Of a stretch of 55,433 bases of DNA, positions 16,454-25,739 are shown one piece after another (positions within the stretch are counted from its first letter, which is position 1; each line of letters opens with the position of its first letter). The notes beneath the pieces are model-generated. The model had not been told where the DNA came from and ran no database searches. It saw nothing but the letters and a program-made list of their open reading frames with translations. A program made the position numbers and the translations under genes. Source of the stretch: Muribaculaceae bacterium. Its GTDB lineage: Bacteria > Bacteroidota > Bacteroidia > Bacteroidales > Muribaculaceae. The stretch covers positions 1 to 55,433 of the forward strand of contig JAGATX010000008.1 of NCBI GenBank assembly GCA_017621055.1, given 5' to 3'.

Positions 16454-17557
16454 TCAGACGTTGAAGCGGAAGTGCATTATGTCGCCGTCGGCAACGACAT
16501 ATTCCTTGCCTTCGACGGCCATTTTGCCGGCGTCGCGCACGGCGCTCTCGCCACCGAGGGTCACATAGTCGTCGTATTTAATCACTTCGGCGCGGATAAA
16601 ACCTTTCTCGAAGTCGGTGTGGATAATGCCGGCGCAACGGGGAGCCTTGCTGCCGCGGCGGAAGGTCCAGGCACGCACCTCGTCGGCGCCTGCCGTGAAG
16701 AAAGTCTGCAGGTCGAGCAGGGCATAGGCCGCACGTATCAGACGGCTGACGCCGCTTTCCTCGAGACCGAGCTCGGCGAGGAATTCGGCGCGCTCCTCGT
16801 AGGTATCGAGTTCGGCTATTTCGCTCTCTGTTGCGGCGGCGACGATCAGGAGCGAGGCGTCCTCGTCCTTGATGGCCTCGCGCACGGCGTCGACGTAGTG
16901 GTTGCCGGCAGCCGCCGAGGCGTCGTCGACGTTGCAGACGTAGAGCACGGGTTTGGAGGTGAGCAGGAAGAGCTCGCGCAGGTATTTCTGCTCGTCGGGG
17001 CTGTCGACGCTCACCGAGCGTGCCGGTTTACCGGCCTCGAGGGCTTCCTTGAGGCGGCAGAGAACGCCGTACTGCATTTTTGCCACCTTGTCGCCGCCGG
17101 TCTGCGCCTGCTTGAGGGTCTTTGCAATGCGGCTGTCGACGGTCTCGAGGTCTTTGATAAGAAGCTCGTAGTCGATGATTTCTTTGTCGCGCACGGGGTC
17201 TACGCTGCCGTCGACGTGCGTTATGTTGTCGTCGTCGAAACAGCGCAGCACGTGGATAATGGCGTCGGTCTCGCGGATGTTGGCCAGAAACTTGTTTCCG
17301 AGTCCTTCGCCCTTTGAGGCTCCTTTGACGAGGCCGGCGATATCGACGATTTCCACCGTGGCGGGAACCACCGACCGGGGATTGCACATCTCCACGAGCT
17401 TGTTGAGCCGTTCATCCGGAACGGTTATCACGCCCACATTGGGCTCTATGGTGCAGAAGGGGAAATTGGCGCTCTGCGCCTTTGCGTTCGACAGACAATT
17501 GAAAAGAGTCGACTTACCGACATTGGGAAGACCGACGATACCACATTGAAGTGCCAT
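16454..17557 (-). CDS. ychF: Ribosome-binding ATPase YchF
   Basis: 367 aa, the usual length. P-loop at [15 protein letters not shown], switch region and [20 protein letters not shown], and the NxxE-type base specificity motif ([10 protein letters not shown]) that makes YchF prefer ATP over GTP. The C-terminal TGS domain ends in [20 protein letters not shown]. YchF is an Obg-family translation-associated ATPase that binds ribosomes. It is the first gene of a minus-strand run with the rhomboid and EEP genes. A TAACTTTG box is at 17619-17626. Confidence 0.97.
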   Translation of the reverse strand: MALQCGIVGLPNVGKSTLFNCLSNAKAQSANFPFCTIEPNVGVITVPDERLNKLVEMCNPRSVVPATVEIVDIAGLVKGASKGEGLGNKFLANIRETDAIIHVLRCFDDDNITHVDGSVDPVRDKEIIDYELLIKDLETVDSRIAKTLKQAQTGGDKVAKMQYGVLCRLKEALEAGKPARSVSVDSPDEQKYLRELFLLTSKPVLYVCNVDDASAAAGNHYVDAVREAIKDEDASLLIVAAATESEIAELDTYEERAEFLAELGLEESGVSRLIRAAYALLDLQTFFTAGADEVRAWTFRRGSKAPRCAGIIHTDFEKGFIRAEVIKYDDYVTLGGESAVRDAGKMAVEGKEYVVADGDIMHFRFNV

Positions 17558-17618
17558 TATATTGTTGCGTTTTAATACATTAAGTGAGTGGGCGAGCCTT
17601 GCGCAGGCTCTCAGGCTG

Positions 17619-17626
17619 CAAAGTTA
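17619..17626 (-). promoter_or_regulatory. Putative -7 box of ychF
   Basis: TAACTTTG on the minus strand, 61 bases upstream of the ychF start, with a TTG 22 bases further upstream (17649-17651). This matches the Bacteroidetes consensus in the -7 part; the spacing is slightly long. Confidence 0.55.
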
Positions 17627-17752
17627 CGAAATTTGCGGCATAAAACGGCAAGTCACGGCGCACATCCGGCCCTATTACGCGGGAGAATTGTGGAGAATTG
17701 GCATATTTGCCTGCTTTTGTGTTAAATAATGCAAAATATTTGGCTTTGGATA

Positions 17753-17793
17753 GTACTTTGTATTGCAAAGTACCGTGCGTCGCATTATCTTTG
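17753..17793 (+). promoter_or_regulatory. PadR promoter with overlapping palindromic operator
   Basis: A perfect inverted repeat GTACTTTG (17753-17760) / CAAAGTAC (17766-17773) with a 5-base spacer. The -33 element TTG (17763-17765) lies within it and the -7 element TATCTTTG is at 17786-17793, with 20 bases between. The PadR gene starts at 17814. A repressor on the palindrome would block sigma binding, which fits autorepression by PadR. Confidence 0.7.
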
Positions 17794-17813
17794 CACCGTC
17801 AAAACGAAGAGCT

Positions 17814-18167
17814 ATGAATATCGAGAATATGAAATCGCAGATGCGCAAGGGCATGCTTGAGTTTTGCGTGCTACTGCAGCTTGCCAAGGGCGACGCCTAC
17901 GCTTCGGAGATAATAACGAAGATGAAGGAGGCCCACCTTATAGTGATGGAGGGCACGCTCTATCCGCTGTTGACGCGTCTGAAGAACGACGGTCTGCTGT
18001 GTTACCGCTGGGAGGAGTCGCCCTCGGGGCCGCCCCGCAAATACTACAGCCTCACGCAGTCCGGACGCGAGTTTCTTTTTCACCTCGAAAGCTCGTGGCA
18101 CGAGCTGGAAAAGAGCGTGAACCACCTTTTGCAATCACACGATAATCAAAACACCGAAATACAATAA
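17814..18167 (+). CDS. PadR-family transcriptional regulator
   Basis: 117 aa from ATG at 17814 (MNIENMKSQMRKGMLEFCVL). Winged-helix PadR signature: GDAYASEIITKMKEA, MEGTLYPLLTRLKNDGLL and GPPRKYYSLTQSGR, with a short C-terminal helix for dimer formation. PadR proteins usually repress nearby membrane or stress genes and leave DNA on binding a small ligand. Its stop overlaps the next ATG (TAATG), so it is coupled to the PspC-domain gene, its likely target. The earlier in-frame ATG at 17763 lies inside the promoter and was rejected. Confidence 0.93.
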   Translation: MNIENMKSQMRKGMLEFCVLLQLAKGDAYASEIITKMKEAHLIVMEGTLYPLLTRLKNDGLLCYRWEESPSGPPRKYYSLTQSGREFLFHLESSWHELEKSVNHLLQSHDNQNTEIQ

Positions 18168-19192
18168 TGAAACGCACGTTTACGGCCAATATCGACGGCC
18201 AGATTTTCAACATCGACGAGGATGCCTACCAACTGCTGCAGACATACCTTGAACAACTGCATCAGACCTTCGGCAATGCCGAGGGCGCCGAGATAGTGGG
18301 CGATATAGAAAGCCGCATCCGCGAAATATTCGCCGAAAAGACGCGCGGGGGCGCCTCCGTGATAGTCCTCGACGACGTGAGCCGGATGATAGGCACCATG
18401 GGCAGCCCTGCCGACCTTGGCGAGGCCAACTCGCTCAGCGGCAGCGTACCGCCTCCCATGGAGGAAGTAGATGTCGAGGTTTGCGGTGCTCCCGAGCCCC
18501 GCAAACCGCAGAAAAAGCTGTACCGCAACATGCAGAACAAGATGTTCGGCGGCGTTTTCGGAGGCCTGGCCACATATCTGGGCTGGAACGCCACCATAAT
18601 GCGCCTGCTATACGTCGTGCTGACGGTGTGCACCTATTTCTGGCCGTTGGTAGCGGCATACCTGCTGGCATGGATGATAATACCTGCTGCGGTGACGCGA
18701 CGCCAGCGCCTGCAGATGATGGGACGCCCCGTCAATGTGGAGTCGGTAGGGCAGAGTGTGATGGAGGACAGCAATATGTGCGGCCTCGGTGACCCCGACG
18801 GTGTGGTCGACGGCGCCGGCGGCTGGGCCGAGGCGTTCGGCATCATCGGCAAGATTGTGATGGCCACCGTCGGCATAATCGGCACACTCATAATAATAGG
18901 TTGCAGCGTGGCAGTGATGGTGTTCGGCGCCGCCGTAGTGGCCTACGCCGTGATAGGATCGGGAGTCATGCTCGCCACCATGGGAATGAACATCTACCTT
19001 GCATCGTCGGTGCTGATGTTCGTGCTCTTCGGACTGCTGCTGGGAATTTCGCTGGTATGGTTGGCAGCGACAGTGGTGTTCCGTGCGCGCGGTGCGGGCA
19101 AGGCCCTGACCGTCACGGCTATAGTGCTCATGCTTCTTTTCCTTGGGGGCGGCATAGTGCTGAGCATCCTGGGGCAGAACCCTATGTTCTGA
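18167..19192 (+). CDS. PspC-domain membrane protein
   Basis: 341 aa. The N-terminus (MKRTFTANIDGQIFNIDEDA) is a cytosolic domain seen in Bacteroidetes PadR-coupled proteins. A PspC domain lies at about residues 120-185 (NKMFGGVFGGLATYLGWNAT, then a membrane helix LLYVVLTVCTYFWPLVAAYL). Three more membrane segments fill the C-terminal half. PspC in enterobacteria senses envelope stress together with PspB. Here it is co-translated with PadR, so the pair probably forms a small envelope-response unit. It ends 5 bases from the convergent esterase gene. Confidence 0.88.
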   Translation: MKRTFTANIDGQIFNIDEDAYQLLQTYLEQLHQTFGNAEGAEIVGDIESRIREIFAEKTRGGASVIVLDDVSRMIGTMGSPADLGEANSLSGSVPPPMEEVDVEVCGAPEPRKPQKKLYRNMQNKMFGGVFGGLATYLGWNATIMRLLYVVLTVCTYFWPLVAAYLLAWMIIPAAVTRRQRLQMMGRPVNVESVGQSVMEDSNMCGLGDPDGVVDGAGGWAEAFGIIGKIVMATVGIIGTLIIIGCSVAVMVFGAAVVAYAVIGSGVMLATMGMNIYLASSVLMFVLFGLLLGISLVWLAATVVFRARGAGKALTVTAIVLMLLFLGGGIVLSILGQNPMF

Positions 19193-19197
19193 CAGCG

Positions 19198-20511
19198 TCA
19201 GGCGGCGCCTTGCGAGCGCGGGCGCACGCCGGGCGCGGGAGAGGCGACATTGAAATGCCGCGAATAAGCCCTGCCGGTGGCGATATCGACAATGGTAACC
19301 GCACCATCGCCTATCTCGATGGCGGCAGCGGTGCCGTCGACGTCGGCCGGCAGCGCTATTATGGCACGCACGCGTCCGTTCTGGTCGCAGATCTGAATGC
19401 CGTCGCGGGTGGCCACCCATAGATAGCCGTCGGCGTCGAAGGCCATACCGGAGGGGCCGACGGGGTCGTTGTCGTAGCTGTGCAGCCAGTAGAAGCGCTG
19501 AGTGGCGTGTGGTGTGCCGTCGGGTGCCAGCAGCGTCTGCGTCAGCCAGTTGCTGGCTTCGACAGTCTCGGCGATGAACGTTGAGTCGGGATAGACTGCG
19601 CGGCCGGTGCGTGCGGGCACGGAAGGCAGATCTACGGCCTCCCAGCCGGCGCCGGCAATGAGGATCTTGGCCAGCAGGCCGTTGCCGGTATTTTCGGCCA
19701 CAGTGTCCGGGCGCCACATCCACCGCATCACATCGGGGAATATGGCCGACGTGCGCACCACGCTGTGGCCGCCCTCGGCCCAGTCGAAGGCGCAGTCGTA
19801 ACCGGCGAACTCCAGGGCGGACGCCAGCATGCGGTTATGCTCGTACCAGCTGCCGAAAATGGGATTCCAGGTGTCGGTAAAACCGTCCTGAAGGAATATC
19901 CGCAGGGGTTTGGGCTCGTGCTTGCGGACGATTGCCTCCAGTTCGTTGCCGCCGCGCATTGGCACGAAAGTGCCGCAGCCGCTGTACACCTTGCCGAAGA
20001 GGTCGGGGCGCTGCCAGGCTGCGTTGAAGGCGGCGATGCCGCCGCTGCTGAGCCCGAAAATCATGTGGTCGGCGGGGTCGGCGCTCAGCCGGATTGTGCG
20101 GCCGTCGGACAGCGTGCGCCCTTGCACCGCCGGCAGAAGCTCTTTTTCGAGGAAACGGGCGAAGCGGCCGTCCGTGGCGTCGAACTCGTTGCTGCGGTTG
20201 TACCGGAGCACTCCGTCGGCGCCGGGCACGTAGCCGGGCTGGAGGAACACGCCCACCGTCGTCGGCAGCACTCCCTCAGCCATGAGGGTGTCCATAACCG
20301 CGGGGGCATTGCACAGCACGCCGTCAAGACCCACATAGAGCGCGGCCTCGCCGCTGCCGTCGTAGCCGTCCGGTACCGTAATCATATATCTATGGATTGT
20401 GGCGGGATATATTTCGGAGAAGCGCAGGGTATCGTTGATTTCAATGTGTGCGGCGCTTGCCCCGACAAAGGCCGTGAACGCGGCCGCAAGAAAGAAAAGT
20501 TTCTTTTTCAT
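19198..20511 (-). CDS. Putative esterase (enterochelin esterase/CE1-like) fused to an SMP-30-like segment
   Basis: 437 aa from ATG at 20511 (MKKKLFFLAAAFTAFVGASA, a signal peptide). Residues ~30-290 form an alpha/beta hydrolase of the D-esterase type with nucleophile S155 in FGLSSGG and a likely catalytic histidine in WAEGGHSVVR. The C-terminal ~130 residues change in character: PSGMAFDADGYLWVATRDGI and IQICDQNGRV look like one or two blades of an SMP-30/gluconolactonase propeller. It may act on acyl groups of plant glycans. It lies next to the regulator and PUL that follow, on the opposite strand. An esterase joined to a short propeller piece is unusual. Confidence 0.75.
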   Translation of the reverse strand: MKKKLFFLAAAFTAFVGASAAHIEINDTLRFSEIYPATIHRYMITVPDGYDGSGEAALYVGLDGVLCNAPAVMDTLMAEGVLPTTVGVFLQPGYVPGADGVLRYNRSNEFDATDGRFARFLEKELLPAVQGRTLSDGRTIRLSADPADHMIFGLSSGGIAAFNAAWQRPDLFGKVYSGCGTFVPMRGGNELEAIVRKHEPKPLRIFLQDGFTDTWNPIFGSWYEHNRMLASALEFAGYDCAFDWAEGGHSVVRTSAIFPDVMRWMWRPDTVAENTGNGLLAKILIAGAGWEAVDLPSVPARTGRAVYPDSTFIAETVEASNWLTQTLLAPDGTPHATQRFYWLHSYDNDPVGPSGMAFDADGYLWVATRDGIQICDQNGRVRAIIALPADVDGTAAAIEIGDGAVTIVDIATGRAYSRHFNVASPAPGVRPRSQGAA

Positions 20512-20597
20512 GGCGGTATTTTTCGGCAAAATTAACGATTTTATGCTAAAGGGAGAACAGATGCTGGCGATTGTTGCCAAATTTTCAGCGTTTTCTA

Positions 20598-20627
20598 TTG
20601 CCGAGCCGTAATTAATGCTTAAATTTG
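20598..20627 (+). promoter_or_regulatory. Promoter of the DUF6377 regulator
   Basis: TTG (20598-20600), 19 bases, then TAAATTTG (20620-20627), matching the Bacteroidetes consensus. The start codon lies 46 bases downstream at 20674. On the other strand TAATTTTG (20527-20534) would serve the divergent esterase gene. Confidence 0.65.
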
Positions 20628-20673
20628 CGGCGACAAGCGGCGCGGCGCGCCCCTCCCAACAAATCTTTATCCC

Positions 20674-22377
20674 ATGAAACTACACCACCTCCTTGTCATA
20701 ATAAGTCTTTTAGCCACTGTTCGCGGATATGGAGCCGACAGCGACGAGTATGCGGCGTGGCTCGACAGCCTCGATGTCGTACTTGCCGACAGCCCTCGCT
20801 ACGATGCTGAAAAAGAGGAGACTATCTCCAATGTGAAGAGGAGGCTGGGGCTCACCACCGACGAAGAGCAGCGATATTGGGTTGTTCGCGAGCTTTATCA
20901 CCAGTACAGCAGCTTCGACTCGGACTCGGCGTTGCTCTATTCGGAGCGCGCCGCCGAAATCGCCGTGCGGTGCGACCGGCCCGACTGGCTCGACGAGATA
21001 AACCTCGACCGCGCTTATGTGCTGGCGGCAACGGGCATGCTCACTGAGGCAGCCTCGGCGGTCAAGGCCGTGGATGAGAGGCGCCTGTCCGACAGAATGT
21101 ACATAAAATACTGCGAAACACGCATTTTCGTTCAGACTCACCTTGATCAGTACCTTGGCTCGACCAACGACGAGCTGCCGTACAGCCGCACCACCTACGA
21201 CATGCTCGAAGCCATGTGCTCCAACCTGCCCATGACCGACCCGCAGTACTATTGGTTTCTGGGTTACCGCGCGGTCAGCTCTCCCGATAAATCGGCGGAA
21301 GCCATCCCGGTGCTCGAGGAGTATATGCGCAACCGCGCGTTCAATACGCGCACCGACGCCAAGGACGCGTGGATGCTCAGCCAGCTCTACAATATCGCCG
21401 GCGACGGGTCTAACCGCATGAAATGGCTGGTCTTGTCGGCGATCGCCGATGTCCGCTCGGCAAACAAGGAGATTGCGAGCCTCGAGGAACTCAGCGGCCT
21501 GCTCCTCGAGAACGGCGACCTCGAGCATGCCAACAACTATATCTCCTATTGCATAAAGTGCGCCATCGGTTATAAAAGCCGTGTGCGCGTGGGAGAACTC
21601 GCCGACTTGCAGTACCGCATATCCGATGCCCTGCAGAGCCGTAACGACAGCCAGAGCTCGCAGATTGTGCGGTATATTGTGTATCTGGCTATTATCCTTG
21701 TTCTTCTGAGCATCACTCTGGTCCTGCTGTGGTCGCAGCTGCAGCGTCTGCGCCGAAACCGCCGTGCCCTTCACGAGGCGAACGAGAACCTGCGGCTGCG
21801 TGTCGAGGAGCTGCAGGACGCCCGCGAACAGCTGCATGCCGCAAACGAGAGCCTGGCAAGCCTCTATTCATCGGTGAAAGAGGACGCCCGCGAGCTGGCG
21901 CAGACAAACGAGGTGAAAGAAAAGTATATAGCATATATTTTCGAAATATGTTCGGGCTATATCGGCAAACTCGACGACTACCGCAAACACATTAACCGCC
22001 TCATCATGACCGGACGCTTCGATCAGGTGCGCGAACTCACAAAAAGCCCCGAACTGAGCCATTCCGAAATCAAGGAACTTTACGCCAACTTCGACCGCGT
22101 GTTCCTGTCGCTTTATCCCGGGTTCATCGCCGATTTCAACACCCTGCTGCGCCCCGGCGATGAGATAGTGCCCAAAAAGGGCGAAATGCTCAATACCGAA
22201 CTGAGGATTTATGCTCTCGTCCGGCTGGGCCTGTCGGACAGCACCAAAATAGCCAAGTTCCTTCACTGCTCGGCGCAGACCGTATACAACACTCGGCTGC
22301 GGGTGCGCAACCGTTCGGACATACCGCGCGAGGAGTTCGCCGCGCGGGTGGCCGCCCTGTGTAAATCGGCACTTTGA
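20674..22377 (+). CDS. DUF6377-type membrane regulator (TPR sensor, C-terminal HTH)
   Basis: 567 aa. A signal peptide (MKLHHLLVIISLLATVRGYG), then ~310 periplasmic residues made of helical TPR-like units, a single membrane helix at ~333-354 (YIVYLAIILVLLSITLVLLW), a coiled coil (~355-415) and a cytosolic domain ending with a LuxR-like helix-turn-helix (residues ~512-548: GLSDSTKIAKFLHCSAQTVY). The layout fits the DUF6377 family of Bacteroidetes. It stands directly upstream of susC, where a hybrid two-component or anti-sigma regulator usually sits, so it probably senses an oligosaccharide or envelope cue and controls the PUL. No kinase domain is present, so signalling must differ from an HTCS. 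Confidence 0.75.
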   Translation: MKLHHLLVIISLLATVRGYGADSDEYAAWLDSLDVVLADSPRYDAEKEETISNVKRRLGLTTDEEQRYWVVRELYHQYSSFDSDSALLYSERAAEIAVRCDRPDWLDEINLDRAYVLAATGMLTEAASAVKAVDERRLSDRMYIKYCETRIFVQTHLDQYLGSTNDELPYSRTTYDMLEAMCSNLPMTDPQYYWFLGYRAVSSPDKSAEAIPVLEEYMRNRAFNTRTDAKDAWMLSQLYNIAGDGSNRMKWLVLSAIADVRSANKEIASLEELSGLLLENGDLEHANNYISYCIKCAIGYKSRVRVGELADLQYRISDALQSRNDSQSSQIVRYIVYLAIILVLLSITLVLLWSQLQRLRRNRRALHEANENLRLRVEELQDAREQLHAANESLASLYSSVKEDARELAQTNEVKEKYIAYIFEICSGYIGKLDDYRKHINRLIMTGRFDQVRELTKSPELSHSEIKELYANFDRVFLSLYPGFIADFNTLLRPGDEIVPKKGEMLNTELRIYALVRLGLSDSTKIAKFLHCSAQTVYNTRLRVRNRSDIPREEFAARVAALCKSAL

Positions 22378-22427
22378 CATCCGGCGCCGGTTTACCTGAC
22401 GAATTTACCACTCTTACCAAATATAAT

Positions 22428-22523
22428 CTGATATTGACTGAATATCAGGCGCATTTTGTATTCAAATATTTACCAAAACACATTACTTGCGGAGTTTGGC
22501 TTACTAAACATTCGTTAACTTTG
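22428..22523 (+). promoter_or_regulatory. PUL promoter region with palindrome
   Basis: A perfect inverted repeat CTGATATT (22428-22435) / AATATCAG (22441-22448), then TTTG (22495-22498) and TAACTTTG (22516-22523), the latter matching TAnnTTTG. TTACCAAA-type repeats occur at ~22415 and ~22471, and ATTACCAAAA downstream at ~22538. The palindrome sits about 70 bases upstream of the -7 box, in an activator position, and could be bound by the DUF6377 regulator. Confidence 0.6.
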
Positions 22524-22563
22524 CCGCAGAAACCTAATTACCAAAATACCTAACAACACAGTA

Positions 22564-25500
22564 ATGACAAACCTTAAAATGAGAGTGAGAACACTCGGTG
22601 TTTTCATTTTTGCCATGTTGCTCGGCACATCGGCAGCGTTTGCACAGCTGACCGTGAACGGTACTGTTTCCGACCCCTCGGGCGAACCTCTTATAGGAGT
22701 TTCGGTTGTGGAGAAGGGCAAGACCGGCGGCGTCACCACCGATATCGACGGACATTTCCAGATACGCGTGGCCGACGATGCTGTCCTCAGTTTCTCTTAT
22801 GTAGGCTACGTGAGCCGCAACCTGGCGGCCCAGCCCACCATGAACGTTGTTCTCGAAGAGGACAACAATCTTCTTTCGGAAGTGGTGGTGGTAGGTTACG
22901 GCGTTCAGAAAAAGAGCGTTGTCACCGCCGCCATCTCGCAGGTTACAGCCGATGACCTTGAGGCCACGGCGCCACTGCGTATGGACAACGCCCTCAAGGG
23001 CCTTGCCTCGGGCGTGAACGTAACCTCGTCGTCGGGCCAGCCCGGCGCTGCCGCCCGCGTACGCATCCGCGGTGTGGGTACTATCAATAACTCCGATCCT
23101 CTCTACATTGTGGACGGCATGCCTATCGAAGGTGGTCTTGATTATCTCAACCCCAACGATATCAAGAGTATAGAAGTGCTCAAGGATGCTGCTTCGGGTG
23201 CTGTCTACGGTGCGCGTGCCGCTAACGGCGTTATCCTTGTCACCACCCGCCAGGGTGAGGAAGGCCGCGCTCATCTGAGCTACGACTTCAGCTACGGCTG
23301 GCAGAGCGCCGCCAAACGCCGCAAGATGCTCAATGCCTCGGAATATGCCATGATGATCAACGAAGGTCTGCTCAACTCGGGCCAGGCACCCCGCTACGCC
23401 GACCCCGCCAGTTTCGGCGAGGGTACCGACTGGCAGGACGTGGTGTTCAACGACAACGCTCCGGTGATGAGCCATCAGGTAAGCCTGAGCGGCGCCTCCG
23501 AGAAGGTGAATTACTTCCTGTCGCTGGGCTACTATACGCAGGACGGTATTGTAGGCGGCAATTACGACCGCTCCAACTATCAGCGACTGACCTTGCGCAG
23601 CAACCTCGGTATCACCGTGTTCGATGAATCGGCCAACCGCTCGTTCCTCAACAAACTGACGGTGAACACCAACCTGTCGTATGCACGCATCAAGAGCCGC
23701 GGCATTGAAACCAACTCCACCTGGGGCTCTCCCCTGGGCTCGGCACTGTCTATGTCGCCCATCCTCACGCCGTGGCTTGCCGCCGGCAGCGCCGAAGAGG
23801 CCGCCCAGCTGAGCTATCTTGCCGGCCAAGGCAACTATATCGAAACCCGCAATGCCGCCGGTGACCTGCTGATGGTTCCCACCGCTTTCGGTAACTATCA
23901 GGAGATGAACAACCCCGTGGGCAACCTGCTCAAACCCGCCGAAAAAGGACACAGCCACAAGTTTGTCGGCAACTTTATCGGCGAACTGCAGATCTGGGAC
24001 AACATCAAGTACCGCATCAGCTACGGCGCCGACCTCAGCTTCTGGGGCAGCGACGGCTATTTGCCCATCTACTACCTGCGCGACAACGACGAATCCAGCT
24101 TCTCGCGCGCATGGTCCTCTAAGAACGAAGGTCTGGTATGGCAGCTCGAAAACATCCTGAGCTACGACAAGACCATCGGCGAGCACTCCTTCAGCATCCT
24201 TCTCGGTACTTCGGCAAAACAGAGCAGCGGCAGCTACGTGTCCGCTTCGCGTAACAATATCATCGACCTCAACCGACCCTACATCGACGCATCGACGGGC
24301 ACGGCAGCCGACGGCGACCGCGACGGCAGCGGCGCTCCCTCGGTGAAGTCCAAACTCGCCTCCTACTTCGGCCGCGCAAGCTATAACTTTGCCGAGCGCT
24401 ACATGATTCAGGCCACTGTACGCCGCGACGGCTCCAGCCGCTTCGGCTCCAACAACCACTGGGCAACATTCCCCTCCGTATCGGTGGGCTGGAACCTTAT
24501 GAACGAGACGTTCATGCGTCAGACCAACTGGTGGCTCAACAATGCCAAGCTCCGTGTATCGTGGGGTAAGAACGGTAACGAAAACATCGGTAACTTCCAT
24601 TACATAGCCCTTGCCGCCAGCGGCAACAACGCCATCTTCGGCAATCCCGGCAATGTTGTCAACGGCACCAAGCCCACGCAGCTCGCCAACCCCGACCTCA
24701 AATGGGAAGAGTCCGAGCAGACCGACGTCGGCATCGACCTGGGCTTCCTCAGCAACAAGTTCACCCTCTCCGTGGATTACTTCGTAAAGAATACCAACGG
24801 TATGCTGATGAGCATGTCTCTGCCGTCGTATGTCGGCGAGGCCATCCCCGTGGGCAATGTCGGCAAGATGCGCAACAGCGGTGTTGAATTCGACTTCGGC
24901 TACCGCCAGAACTTCGGCGAATTCTCGCTGCGCATAGGCGCCAACGCCTCCTATCTCCGCAACAAGCTCATAAACTATGGCAACGAGCAGGGCTGGGCAA
25001 ACCTCGATTCCTTCCAGGGTACCGGCACTATTTCGCGCGCCGAAAACGGCCAGCCTTTCCCCTTCTTCTATGGTTACCGCACCGACGGTGTTCTCCAGAA
25101 CCAGGCTGAGGCCGACGCTTACAACAGCAAGTACGGCACCTCGCTGATGCCCGGCGACGTCCGCTATGTCGATGTCGACGGAAGCGGTACGATAACCGAG
25201 GACGACCGCACCAAAATCGGTAAAGGCACTCCCGACTGGACTTATGGCGTCAACCTGACGGCCACCTGGCGCGGCTTCGACTTCTATATCTTCGTTCAGG
25301 GCACTGCCGGAAACGATATCTACGACGCCACCCGCCGTACCGACGCACTGGAGACCAACCTGCCCGCATGGATGCTCAACCGCTGGACCGGCGAAGGCTC
25401 CTCCAACCGTCTGCCCCGCTACGTACGCGGTGACGGCTACAACTGGCAGAGCAACGACCTCTATGTATACGACGGCAGCTATTTCCGCATCAAGAACATA

Positions 25501-25710
25501 CAGTTAGGCTACACCCTGCCCGAAAACCTCACCCGCAAAGTGTCCATCTCCAAATTCCGCGTATATGTCGCCGCCGAGAACCTCGCCACATGGACAAAAT
25601 ACCACGGCTTCGACCCCGAAATATCGTCGGGCGGCACATCGCTGGGTATCGACTACGGCGTATATCCCCAGGCCCGCGTATGGACCGTCGGTTGCAACCT
25701 CGCTTTCTAA
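22564..25710 (+). CDS. SusC-like TonB-dependent transporter
   Basis: 1048 aa. Signal peptide (VFIFAMLLGTSAAFA), a carboxypeptidase-D regulatory-like domain at ~28-105 (VNGTVSDPSGEPLIGVSV), a TonB-box-like stretch (SEVVVVGYGVQKK), a plug domain (GLASGVNVTSSSGQPGAAAR; IYIVDGMPIEGGL-like) and a long beta-barrel ending in aromatic F, as outer-membrane proteins do. SusC proteins import oligosaccharides through the outer membrane with energy from TonB, forming a lid-covered pair with SusD. The next gene is susD-like, 29 bases downstream. ATGs at 22564 and 22579 are both possible; the longer is kept. Confidence 0.97.
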   Translation: MTNLKMRVRTLGVFIFAMLLGTSAAFAQLTVNGTVSDPSGEPLIGVSVVEKGKTGGVTTDIDGHFQIRVADDAVLSFSYVGYVSRNLAAQPTMNVVLEEDNNLLSEVVVVGYGVQKKSVVTAAISQVTADDLEATAPLRMDNALKGLASGVNVTSSSGQPGAAARVRIRGVGTINNSDPLYIVDGMPIEGGLDYLNPNDIKSIEVLKDAASGAVYGARAANGVILVTTRQGEEGRAHLSYDFSYGWQSAAKRRKMLNASEYAMMINEGLLNSGQAPRYADPASFGEGTDWQDVVFNDNAPVMSHQVSLSGASEKVNYFLSLGYYTQDGIVGGNYDRSNYQRLTLRSNLGITVFDESANRSFLNKLTVNTNLSYARIKSRGIETNSTWGSPLGSALSMSPILTPWLAAGSAEEAAQLSYLAGQGNYIETRNAAGDLLMVPTAFGNYQEMNNPVGNLLKPAEKGHSHKFVGNFIGELQIWDNIKYRISYGADLSFWGSDGYLPIYYLRDNDESSFSRAWSSKNEGLVWQLENILSYDKTIGEHSFSILLGTSAKQSSGSYVSASRNNIIDLNRPYIDASTGTAADGDRDGSGAPSVKSKLASYFGRASYNFAERYMIQATVRRDGSSRFGSNNHWATFPSVSVGWNLMNETFMRQTNWWLNNAKLRVSWGKNGNENIGNFHYIALAASGNNAIFGNPGNVVNGTKPTQLANPDLKWEESEQTDVGIDLGFLSNKFTLSVDYFVKNTNGMLMSMSLPSYVGEAIPVGNVGKMRNSGVEFDFGYRQNFGEFSLRIGANASYLRNKLINYGNEQGWANLDSFQGTGTISRAENGQPFPFFYGYRTDGVLQNQAEADAYNSKYGTSLMPGDVRYVDVDGSGTITEDDRTKIGKGTPDWTYGVNLTATWRGFDFYIFVQGTAGNDIYDATRRTDALETNLPAWMLNRWTGEGSSNRLPRYVRGDGYNWQSNDLYVYDGSYFRIKNIQLGYTLPENLTRKVSISKFRVYVAAENLATWTKYHGFDPEISSGGTSLGIDYGVYPQARVWTVGCNLAF

Positions 25711-25739
25711 GTTTCATCAGCTAATACGAACAATAAAAT

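Noticed and set aside
17763-17813. Longer start for the PadR regulator
   Set aside because: The extra codons would lie in the promoter and operator; the ATG at 17814 starts a normal PadR N-terminus.
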